A stretch of DNA of 35,255 nucleotides from DSUN01 sp035527715 (GTDB lineage Bacteria > Planctomycetota > PUPC01 > DSUN01), in contig DATKZY010000083.1 in assembly GCA_035527715.1 (NCBI GenBank), positions 1 to 35,255 of the forward strand, read 5' to 3'. The notes below the pieces were generated by a model that was given only the letters and a program-made list of their open reading frames with translations, had not been told where the DNA came from and ran no database searches. Shown here in pieces: positions 21,197 to 28,966 of the stretch; the first letter of the stretch is position 1, and each line of letters starts with the position of its first letter. The position numbers were made by a program, and so were the translations under genes.

Positions 21197-21496
21197 TGCC
21201 AAGGTTCCTTTCGCGATTGGCCCTTGTGCAGGATTCTCCCGCTGGCGACGCGGCCATTCATTGCGCGTTCGTGCTCGGCCACGAAGCGGCGCACCGACTC
21301 GGTGCTGACATCCTCGCCGCGGCTCACGGGATCATGCACGAGTAGGCCGCATCCTGCAAGTCCACTTCGGGAACCCAGCGGATCGGCGGCAGAATATCTC
21401 CCGATGCTGGGCTGCCGGGCTGGCTTGCATCCGGCACCCGGCCGGGTACAATCGTCGCCCTCTGAGCCGATCGCGGCGCCGGACAAGCCCTTCGTC

Positions 21497-21849
21497 ATGC
21501 CCGACAAGGAGCCGCTGATCCTGAAGATCAACGACCAACTCTCGCTGAAGTGCACTTGGGTGCCGCCGGGCAAGTTCCTGATGGGTGAGCCGTACTACAT
21601 GTGCCCGCACTGGCAGGAGGCTCGGGCCAGCTTGACCGCGACGACACGACGGACCCTCAGCACATCCCGCCCGAGGACAAGGGCCTGGCCGACAAGAGCC
21701 GCAAACACGGCCACTTCGGCAAGGGCCATGCCGGGTGCGCAATCGGCGAGGTCGAGTACATGGACAGCAACGCCGGCCCCGAGAAGGGATACCCAGGCGT
21801 CATCCGGTTCCGCGTGGCCGTAGAGGCCCCGCCGGACAAGGACCGCTAA
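21497..21849 (+). pseudogene. Remnant of a formylglycine-generating-enzyme-like (SUMF1) gene
   Basis: The segment from ATG 21497 reads LILKINDQLSLKCTWVPPGK then FLMG, the usual opening of bacterial FGE/SUMF1-domain proteins. After about 40 residues the frame turns to nonsense. A different frame (21625-21849) ends in GVIRFRVAVEAPPDKDR, resembling the FRVA ending of the same family. The roughly 200-residue catalytic middle is missing. An internal deletion plus frameshift is the simplest reading. A close link to sulfatases makes this remnant notable. Confidence 0.6.
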
Positions 21850-21864
21850 GCGGAAGGAGAGCAC

Positions 21865-22845
21865 ATGACAAAGCGAAACGGTGGCGTGTTTGCGGCGTGG
21901 ATGACAGCCTTCTTGCTGGTCGTAGCGGGGCCGTGGGCGTTCGCTCAGGCCGTAACCCCAGGCCAACCGGGGGCCAAGCTGCCCGAAGGTGTCAATGTCC
22001 TGCGCGACGTGGAGTTCGCCAAGGTCGGCGGCAAGAGCCTGCAACTGGACATCTACACGCCGACAGAGCCCAAGGGGAAGCTGCCGCTGGTCGTCTGGAT
22101 TTTCGGCGGCGCGTGGCGTGGCGGGTCGAGGCTGCACGGGCCAGGGTTTAACGCGATCGGGGCCGTAGTCCCACACGGCTACGTCGTGGCCTGCATCAGC
22201 CGCCGCTTCTCAGGGGAGGCCATATTCCCGGCTCAGATCGAGGACTGCAAGGCCGCTATCCGGTTTCTGCGGGCCAACGCGGCGAAGTACTCCGCCGACG
22301 GGGACCACATCGGCGTGTGGGGCGAGTCGTCCGGCGGGCACCTGTCGGCGCTGCTGGGCACCAGCGGCGATGTCAAGGACCTCGAAGGCCAGGTCGGCGA
22401 CAATCTGGGCGTCTCCAGCCGCGTGCAGTGCGTCGTGAACTACTGCGGCCCGAGCGACTTCACGAAGTTCGCGGGCCACCCGACCTGGGTCAAAGTGGAC
22501 GATCCGAAGTCGCCGATCTGCCAACTCGTGGGCGGCCTGCTGACCGACAAGAAGGAGCTTGTCGCCAAGGCCAACCCGATCACCTACATCACCAAGGACG
22601 ATCCGCCCTTCCTGGTCGCGCACGGCGACAAGGACAATGCCGTGCCCTTCAACCAGAGCGAATTGCTCGTGGAAGCCCTCAAGAAGGGCGGCGTGGACGT
22701 GACGTTCGAGGCAATCAAGGGCGGCGGCCACAACTTCGGCGCCGCGCAGTACGAGCGGCTCATCCCCATCGTGCTGGCCTTCTTCGACAAGCATCTCAAG
22801 GGCGTCGGCGCGGCTCCACAGGACAAGGGGAAGGCAGCGAACTGA
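21865..22845 (+). CDS. Secreted alpha/beta-hydrolase esterase
   Basis: A 326-residue exported esterase (signal to about residue 28) of the BD-FAE/acetyl-esterase type, likely removing acetyl or feruloyl groups from polysaccharides. The oxyanion region is WIFGGAWRGGS rather than the common HGGGW. The nucleophile elbow is GESSGG (Ser155), the acid lies in HGDKDNAVP (Asp257) and the base in KGGGHN (His289). It is a clear paralogue of the N-terminal half of the fusion protein at 28966-30987 (both share LDIYTPTE/LDLYTPTE, KGKLPLVVWI and PAQIEDCKAAIRFLRANA-like blocks). AAGGAG precedes the start by about nine bases. It converges with the esterase gene at 22876. Confidence 0.92.
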   Translation: MTKRNGGVFAAWMTAFLLVVAGPWAFAQAVTPGQPGAKLPEGVNVLRDVEFAKVGGKSLQLDIYTPTEPKGKLPLVVWIFGGAWRGGSRLHGPGFNAIGAVVPHGYVVACISRRFSGEAIFPAQIEDCKAAIRFLRANAAKYSADGDHIGVWGESSGGHLSALLGTSGDVKDLEGQVGDNLGVSSRVQCVVNYCGPSDFTKFAGHPTWVKVDDPKSPICQLVGGLLTDKKELVAKANPITYITKDDPPFLVAHGDKDNAVPFNQSELLVEALKKGGVDVTFEAIKGGGHNFGAAQYERLIPIVLAFFDKHLKGVGAAPQDKGKAAN

Positions 22846-22852
22846 GCGCGGG

Positions 22853-22877
22853 GATCAGGGCGCTTCCCGCCCTGATC
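22853..22877. terminator. Hairpin between convergent esterase genes
   Basis: GATCAGGGCG (22853-22862) pairs perfectly with 22868-22877 around the loop CTTCC. The stem lies between the stop codons of convergent genes and overlaps the last codon of the minus-strand one, a good place for a bidirectional terminator. There is no T-run on either side. Confidence 0.6.
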
Positions 22878-23862
22878 ATCGCGGAGCGGGCTGTGGGCTG
22901 AGCATCTCCTTGATGAACTCCCTGGCCCGGGCCATCGCCTTGTCCACCAGTTGCCTGTCGCCGCCCCCCAGCCCGTGGCCGGAGCCCGGAATCGCGAACA
23001 GCTCGTACCGCACGCCGTTCTTCTTCAACTGGTCGGCCATGTCCAGCGACTCCTGGCAAGGGACATCTGTATCCGCGGTGCCGTGGAGCATCACGATCGG
23101 GGGGTACTGGGGCGTGATGTTCCGCACCGGGCAGTAGGGGTCGAGCTTGTTCTTCTCGGTCGCCGGGTCGAAGCCGCTCACCTCCTTCGTCCACAAGCCG
23201 TTCTGGCGGAAGTAGAGATAGAGCCGGCCGCGGTTGAGCCCTCCTGGGACAGACTCCGTGACCACCTCCGGCGTCATTCCCTTGTAGGCATCCTCTTTCG
23301 AGACGAGAGGCTGCTTGCGATAGTGCTCCGACGGCGTCGTGTACCAGGGGCCGTCCACGTCGCCATACCCATAGTAGGCCACCAGGCCCTTGGGGAGCGG
23401 CTTGATGATTCCGGTCATCATGGTCAGGTATCCGCCGGCCGAGCCGCCGGCCACCACGATCTTGCCTGCGTCCGCGTGGAACAGGCCCGGCCCTTTCTCG
23501 CTGAGCCACTGCATGAAGTCTCTGAGGTCAGCGATGATCTCCGGCAGCTTCGCCTGCGGAGCCAGCCGGTAATCGGCCGACACGAGACAGTAGCCCTCAG
23601 AACGGCACAGTGCCATCAGGTCTGGAGGCACCCACTTCCTGGAGCCCATCATCAGTGCCCCGCCGTGCAGCCACACCAGCACGGGCCGGGGCCGTGCGTT
23701 GTCGGGGCGATAGACGTCCGCCTGAATCTTCAGGTCGCCGACCGTCTTGTACGTGTAGGTCTGCTTGGAGTAGCGCGCCTCCTCTCCCTTCGCAAGAGGG
23801 CCGCCGGAGATCCAGGCTGCCAGCAGGATCGGAACGCCAAGAACCACCATACCTCGGTTCAT
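22876..23862 (-). CDS. Secreted alpha/beta-hydrolase esterase/lipase
   Basis: A 328-residue exported hydrolase (signal to about residue 27). Motifs are VWLHGGALMMG (oxyanion hole, about 64-74), AGGSAGGYL (Ser141), LHGTADTDVP (Asp264 or Asp266) and GSGHGLGG (His296). It resembles carbohydrate esterases of the BD-FAE/CE10-like group and is only distantly related to the paralogous pair in this window. ATG 23862 is chosen because AAGGAG stands eight bases before it; the ATG at 23880 would place the ribosome binding site inside the gene. It is the last gene of the long minus-strand run and lies 61 bases from the VCBS gene. Confidence 0.9.
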   Translation of the reverse strand: MNRGMVVLGVPILLAAWISGGPLAKGEEARYSKQTYTYKTVGDLKIQADVYRPDNARPRPVLVWLHGGALMMGSRKWVPPDLMALCRSEGYCLVSADYRLAPQAKLPEIIADLRDFMQWLSEKGPGLFHADAGKIVVAGGSAGGYLTMMTGIIKPLPKGLVAYYGYGDVDGPWYTTPSEHYRKQPLVSKEDAYKGMTPEVVTESVPGGLNRGRLYLYFRQNGLWTKEVSGFDPATEKNKLDPYCPVRNITPQYPPIVMLHGTADTDVPCQESLDMADQLKKNGVRYELFAIPGSGHGLGGGDRQLVDKAMARAREFIKEMLSPQPAPR

Positions 23863-23923
23863 CGGTCTCTCCTTCAACAAGCCGCAGGCGCCCCGAGCCT
23901 GGCAGGCCCTGGCCTGAGCCTTG

Positions 23924-25741
23924 TCAATGCAACGTCACCTGGAGGATGATGTCCTTCGGGGCGTCCTCGACGGCGGCGGTGGCGGATTGGTTCGGCTTCC
24001 CGGGCAGGTGGAACCGGACGGTGCACTTGCCCGGGTAACGGGTGCAGAGAAACGCAGCAGGCGAGTGGCCTAGCACGGGCAGGGCGCCAAGGCACACGGG
24101 ATGCTTGTCGCCGATCCAGGCACTCGCGGTGACCGGGCCGGTCGTGCCCCGGGGCAGCCGCAGGCGAACGCCGGGGACACCTATCTGGTCGGTGAAGCAA
24201 ACGATGACATCGCCGTTGCTGAGCACGGTGGCCAGGTCGGAAGAGCCATCGCCGTTCAAGTCGGCGCCAAGCAGGGCGCGCTGGCCAGGGCGCGCCTGGG
24301 CGACACCGCCCTGAGCGTCCGGAAGCCGCACCTCGCCCTCCTCGCCGAAGGAGCGGAAACCGCGGTTCCAGTGGTAAAGCGGTTCCCCCTCCACATACCC
24401 AAGGCAGATGTCCTGTCGCCCATCGTGGTTCAGGTCCATCGTTGCTACAGCGGCGGCCCGGGTCGGGCACTTGTAGCTCATGGAGCCGCTGTGGCGGAAG
24501 ATGTCGCGGAAGCCGCCTTTGCTGTCGTTCTCCCAGAGGGTGTTCTTCCCGGGGCCGGCGAGGAAGATGTCGAGGAAGCCATCCTGGTTGAAGTCGCCGA
24601 TGGCGGCGCTCGCTGTCCCGCCACCCGTTGCGACGGGACTCGGCTGGGGCGGCAGAAAGCCGCCGGGCTTGCCGCGCCAGAGGACGCCTGCGGTCTCGGA
24701 AGGCTGAAGAACATCCACAAGGCCGTCGTTGTCGAGGTCCGCCGCGATGCAGGCGGAGGGTTGCCCCTTGCCGGCCTGGGCACCCGGCGGCAGCTCGACC
24801 CGCCTCCATTCGCCCTTCGCGTCAGCCACGACGAGGAACGCCGCGGTGGAGGTGCTCACAAGGATGCCCGGACGACCATCGGTTGAACATGGAACGAGAG
24901 CGCAGCAATCCGACCCCACGGCGGGCGCGACGGGCGCCGGCTTGAGCGTGCCGTCCGCGGAGGCCAGGCGAACAGCGGCAGCCGTACTATCCCAGGAGAC
25001 CAGGTCAGCGAGGCCATCGCCATCAATGTCGAGCCAAGCGAAGCGGCAGGACTTCGTGTCGAGCTTGGCGGCTGCAGTGATCTCCTCGATGGCGTCGTCG
25101 CCCTTGGCGCGGAAGAGCCTGTCGCCGGCAGGCGAGCCAACGAAGAGGCAGGTCTTGCTGAGCGCAGGAAACTCGATGGCGGCAAGGCCGGCGACGTCGC
25201 CGGGGACGTTTCCCGCCCTGGCGTGCGCCAACCAGCGCACGCCTGCGGTGATGGGGACGTCGGCGTCGGGGTCTTGGGCCAGGTGCTCTGACATGCGGAT
25301 GAGCATGTCGGTACCGCCGACGTAGGTGCCGGTCATGTGGGAGGCGTAGCCTGCGACGCTCCAGCGTGCGTCGCCCGCGGCCTTCACGTCGAGCCAGAGG
25401 CCGGCGACGTGGAGATACGCCCGCTTCTCCGCCCCCAGGGTGCCGCAGAACAGGATGGCAGGTGCCTGGTCGTTGGCCTTGAGCGCCTGCCGGATGTCGC
25501 CCACGTGGTCCTTCGAGCAGTCTGTCAGGCTGAGGACGTGGCGGGCGGCGGCCTTGCCCTTGATCTGCGTGGCGACCGTGAGCTGCCATTCGAGGGGATT
25601 GGCGCTCGGCTGGATCGGCCCGGCCAGCACCAGCTCGGCCTCCTCCACAAGGTGCCGCGGGGTGAAGCGAGGGTTAATGATCGCCAGAGCGGTGGACGCC
25701 AGGGCGAACACAATTGCAGCGCACGCGCGACATCGGGCCAT
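23924..25741 (-). CDS. Secreted VCBS/FG-GAP repeat protein
   Basis: A 605-residue exported protein (signal about 1-20). The C-terminal two-thirds carry five Dx(D/N)xDG calcium-binding-type motifs: DIDGDGLAD (238), DLDNDGLVD (335), DFNQDGFLD (383), DLNHDGRQD (436) and DLNGDGSSD (494), spaced 50-100 residues apart as in FG-GAP propellers. The N-terminal 170 residues are a separate domain with Cys75 and Cys99 that I do not recognise. Such proteins bind ligands or surfaces rather than catalyse. It lies 48 bases from the DUF4091-like gene and probably belongs to the same transcript, so a role in carbohydrate binding is inferred. Confidence 0.88.
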   Translation of the reverse strand: MARCRACAAIVFALASTALAIINPRFTPRHLVEEAELVLAGPIQPSANPLEWQLTVATQIKGKAAARHVLSLTDCSKDHVGDIRQALKANDQAPAILFCGTLGAEKRAYLHVAGLWLDVKAAGDARWSVAGYASHMTGTYVGGTDMLIRMSEHLAQDPDADVPITAGVRWLAHARAGNVPGDVAGLAAIEFPALSKTCLFVGSPAGDRLFRAKGDDAIEEITAAAKLDTKSCRFAWLDIDGDGLADLVSWDSTAAAVRLASADGTLKPAPVAPAVGSDCCALVPCSTDGRPGILVSTSTAAFLVVADAKGEWRRVELPPGAQAGKGQPSACIAADLDNDGLVDVLQPSETAGVLWRGKPGGFLPPQPSPVATGGGTASAAIGDFNQDGFLDIFLAGPGKNTLWENDSKGGFRDIFRHSGSMSYKCPTRAAAVATMDLNHDGRQDICLGYVEGEPLYHWNRGFRSFGEEGEVRLPDAQGGVAQARPGQRALLGADLNGDGSSDLATVLSNGDVIVCFTDQIGVPGVRLRLPRGTTGPVTASAWIGDKHPVCLGALPVLGHSPAAFLCTRYPGKCTVRFHLPGKPNQSATAAVEDAPKDIILQVTLH

Positions 25742-25789
25742 TGGGAACTCCAGAAGTGCGGATCCACGACCAGTTCAACGCAGTTGAGT

Positions 25790-28700
25790 CTAGTGTGCGG
25801 CTGCCTTCCACGTGCGGACGGCGATCTTCACGGGGTACGCGCGGGCCGACTCCAAGTCGGTTACGGTCAGGACCCCGTCGCTCTGCTTTCCGGGTTCCAG
25901 CAGCTTGCCGTCAATGCGGACCTCCAGATCTTCGCTGCCCTTTGCCAGGTCTTCGGTCCTGGCAGGAAGAATCCACTTCTGCGAGGCCTCAGCCTTCCAT
26001 CGCCGCGGCTTGCCCGTCCAGTTGCGCAGCTTGATCTTGAAGGCTACCTGTGCCTCGGGTCCTATATTGACGATGACTTCGCTCTTGTCCACATCCAGGG
26101 GGACGATGGCGGCGATCTCGGAGGCCAATTGGTACACCGCCTTCGAGCGCGCCTGCCAATCCTGGCCCACGGCGAAGGTGCCTTTGAAGTGGCGGGCCAG
26201 TTGCTCTGTGACTCGCCGCGCCCGCTCCGGCGACAGGATTCCCCGGTCGAGCGTCTGCTCGACAAACGTGCGTGCTTCCAGCTCCTGAAGGCCCTCGATC
26301 ATCGCCTCCAACCGGGCGCTCGATTCGGCGCCGTCCGGGCCAGGCCAGAGGCACTTCATGATGGAGAATCCGGGCGCTCCGCCGGAGTATCTGCAGCCAT
26401 CACCATAGCACTGTGCCCAGTAGTCGCCCCCCATGCGCCCGGTGCCCCGATAGCCCGTGAAGACGGCCCGCTCGGGGAAGATTCGGAACGTCCAGGGGGT
26501 GCCGGTCCCGTTCACCACGATGGCGCCACAGTCCGTGCGGGGCGTGCAGAGCAGGACTTGCTCCCGCACCTTCCAGCCCATTCGGGATTCCCCCCCGATC
26601 AGGAAGCTCTGGATGTTCTCAACGATCTTGTACCATGCTGCCGCACTCGTGTCCGCCTTGCCTTCCCAGGCTTTCGCCGCAAAGGGCGAACCCACGTAGA
26701 ATGGTGATTTCAGGTCCCCCATATCCACGGAGAGCGCCACGTTGGCGTCGTGGGAGCCGCAGATCCAGAACACCTCCGGCACCGCCCGCCGCAGAAGGGG
26801 CTTGAGGGCCGGGTCGCCGTCCCCGTCCCAGGGATAGCCCCAGTACATTGCCTTACCCAGTCCCTTGGCTACCATGTGGCTGTAGAGGGAGCGGGCGAAG
26901 GGCTGCCAGTGCTTCTCCCGGTCGGGCACATTCGGGCCCAGGTTGAGGCGCTCCGCCTTGCCAGATGCCTCGTCCAGGATCTTGACCTCCACGCCGCCCT
27001 GGAACCCATGCATGACCACAAACGTTATGACGAGTGGTGTGCCGCAGTTCTTGACGATCAGGTCCAGGTAGCGGTCCAGCGTGGTGTAGTCAAACGCGAG
27101 AGAACCATCCTTCTTCCGAATCCATTGGATCATCGAAACATCTCGATTGCCGAATTCCGTGTCGCAGAGCACGGGCACGAACCACAGGTCGTTGCCAGCC
27201 CGCGCAAGCTGGCGGAGGCTGGCCTCGATCAACTCCCAGTGCTTCTCGGACCATAGCGGGGTCTTGTACTGCTTTGCCACGCCGAGAGGCGATTGCTCGA
27301 TGGCGGTGATCGTCTGGAAGTCCTGCGGATCCGGAACCCGCCAACCCAGCACCTCCACTTCCAGGGGCAGCGTGGCGGCTGGGAAGTCCTGACCTTCGAC
27401 GCGCACGGCGCCGTGGTACAATCCCGGCGCGGCATCCGGCGGGACCTTCACCGACAACCAGTAGGGTCGGCAGGTGTTCGCCGGAATCCGCTCCGGCAAC
27501 GCCGAGGCGATCCAATCAAAGTACTGAAGCCGGTTCAGCGCCGCCACTTCAGCGCCTCGATTCCCCAGCGTTTCCGGCGCGAAACGGACCAGTTCGCGCG
27601 TCTTGGGTGCGCTCCAATCGCCGTACCGAGTGTTCCCGCCGCCAATCTCGATCATTCTGCCTATGCCGATTCGTCCTTCGCCCAACGAGCTGATGTCGCT
27701 CATCGGTTGAGGCTTCATCCCGAAGATTCTGACGGAGTTGGCCGGAAACGCGGCGCCCGCACGGTTCTTGAGTTCCGAGGCCGTGACCTTCACATTGGCC
27801 AACTCCTTGTCCGTTCCGACGACCACCTGCGCCGAGTACGTTCCACTTCGTGCTCCGACCAGCCGGATCCTCTCCGGCGCGGCGCCGGGTTCGAGGTATT
27901 CCGGCGAGAATAGCCGGCGGGTCATGTCCTCGGTCCAAACCTGCACTCCCTTGGCCCGGCTCACGCACGAGGGGACGTCCCCGGACGCGCAGCGCACCTC
28001 CAGGCGCGACAAGCGCGCGTGCTCCCACTGTCTATCCACAATGTCCCTATACCCAAACCATTGTTTCAGCACATAGGGGTGCAGCGGGGCCGCGCACAGC
28101 TCGATGGCCAGGACGTTCGTCCCTTTGCGAAGCAACTTCTGGGGAATGGCCAAGGAACTAATGGTGCGGTTCCGGACCTTATGGAGCTTCGAGCCCACTG
28201 GGGTCACCTCGTCCGCACTCGTGGTGAACCCTCCCCAGCTCTTGTATCTCGCCTTCTCCTTCTCCGATAGCTCCGCAAGCGGCACGACGTAGGCTTCCTG
28301 GGGATACTCGTCCGCCATTGTCTCGGGTCCGAGATCGCCGGCCGGCAGATGGCCGCGCGCGATCTCCTGGCCATTCACGAACGCCCTGATCCCGCCGATG
28401 TAGTCGGCGCTAAGCGTCACGGCTCCCGCCGCGGCGGGATCGGGAATCTCGAAGTGGAACCGCAGGTAGACCCCGCGCAGCCAGCCATTCCGCTCCGTGG
28501 TGCCAACGGTGTACTCCGCCGGCGAGCCGACTCCGTCTGGCTTCCGCAGGTGCGGCCAGGTCGAGTCGTCGAACTCCGGCGCGAGCCATCCGTCCGCGGG
28601 CGGGTCCGTGACGCCTCCGACCGTGAGGAACACCCTGTTCTTCCTGGCGAAGCTGTTGTACTGCACGTCCACCGTGGCGTGGTCGCGCCAGTCCTCCTTC

Positions 28701-28966
28701 GTCCAGTCGTAGTTCTTCGATGCCAGACGCTTCTGCGTGTCTCTCTGGAGCCTGCCCATCAGGACATTACCCAGAATCTTCTCGCCCTCGGCCTTGAGTG
28801 CTTTGGGGGCGACTCTCTGCACATCGAATCGGTAGTAGGCCCGGCAGTAGGCGGTCTCGTCAAGGATCAGCGTGCCGCCATCCTCGCCGGCAGCGACCGC
28901 CCAGCCGACCGCGCAGCACGCGAACGAGTGAAGTACGACCGTAGCAACCCGCGAAGCCCGATTCAT
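25790..28966 (-). CDS. Large secreted DUF4091/DUF6067-like putative glycoside hydrolase
   Basis: A 1058-residue exported protein (signal about 1-27). A galactose-binding-like jelly roll is suggested by WLAPEFDDSTW near residue 130, GWLRGVYLRFHFEIPDP near 163 and GTNVLAIELCAAP near 290. A middle Ig-like segment (YWLSVKVPPDAAPGLYHGAV near 500, LPLEVEVLGWRVPDPQDF near 530) leads into an apparent barrel domain, the order seen in DUF4091 and DUF6067 proteins. A C-terminal beta domain follows. The family is thought to act on glycans but the substrate is unknown. The ATG at 28966 shares one base with the TGA of the preceding gene, so they are probably translationally coupled; the TTG one codon earlier is a possible alternative. 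Confidence 0.8.
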   Translation of the reverse strand: MNRASRVATVVLHSFACCAVGWAVAAGEDGGTLILDETAYCRAYYRFDVQRVAPKALKAEGEKILGNVLMGRLQRDTQKRLASKNYDWTKEDWRDHATVDVQYNSFARKNRVFLTVGGVTDPPADGWLAPEFDDSTWPHLRKPDGVGSPAEYTVGTTERNGWLRGVYLRFHFEIPDPAAAGAVTLSADYIGGIRAFVNGQEIARGHLPAGDLGPETMADEYPQEAYVVPLAELSEKEKARYKSWGGFTTSADEVTPVGSKLHKVRNRTISSLAIPQKLLRKGTNVLAIELCAAPLHPYVLKQWFGYRDIVDRQWEHARLSRLEVRCASGDVPSCVSRAKGVQVWTEDMTRRLFSPEYLEPGAAPERIRLVGARSGTYSAQVVVGTDKELANVKVTASELKNRAGAAFPANSVRIFGMKPQPMSDISSLGEGRIGIGRMIEIGGGNTRYGDWSAPKTRELVRFAPETLGNRGAEVAALNRLQYFDWIASALPERIPANTCRPYWLSVKVPPDAAPGLYHGAVRVEGQDFPAATLPLEVEVLGWRVPDPQDFQTITAIEQSPLGVAKQYKTPLWSEKHWELIEASLRQLARAGNDLWFVPVLCDTEFGNRDVSMIQWIRKKDGSLAFDYTTLDRYLDLIVKNCGTPLVITFVVMHGFQGGVEVKILDEASGKAERLNLGPNVPDREKHWQPFARSLYSHMVAKGLGKAMYWGYPWDGDGDPALKPLLRRAVPEVFWICGSHDANVALSVDMGDLKSPFYVGSPFAAKAWEGKADTSAAAWYKIVENIQSFLIGGESRMGWKVREQVLLCTPRTDCGAIVVNGTGTPWTFRIFPERAVFTGYRGTGRMGGDYWAQCYGDGCRYSGGAPGFSIMKCLWPGPDGAESSARLEAMIEGLQELEARTFVEQTLDRGILSPERARRVTEQLARHFKGTFAVGQDWQARSKAVYQLASEIAAIVPLDVDKSEVIVNIGPEAQVAFKIKLRNWTGKPRRWKAEASQKWILPARTEDLAKGSEDLEVRIDGKLLEPGKQSDGVLTVTDLESARAYPVKIAVRTWKAAAH

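Noticed and set aside
21193..21573. A 126-codon minus-strand frame whose stop overlaps the start of the glycoside hydrolase (ATGA)
   Set aside because: Only the last 50 residues look plausible, the N-terminal part is antisense to the FGE-like remnant, and no family or ribosome binding site is seen. The overlap may be chance.
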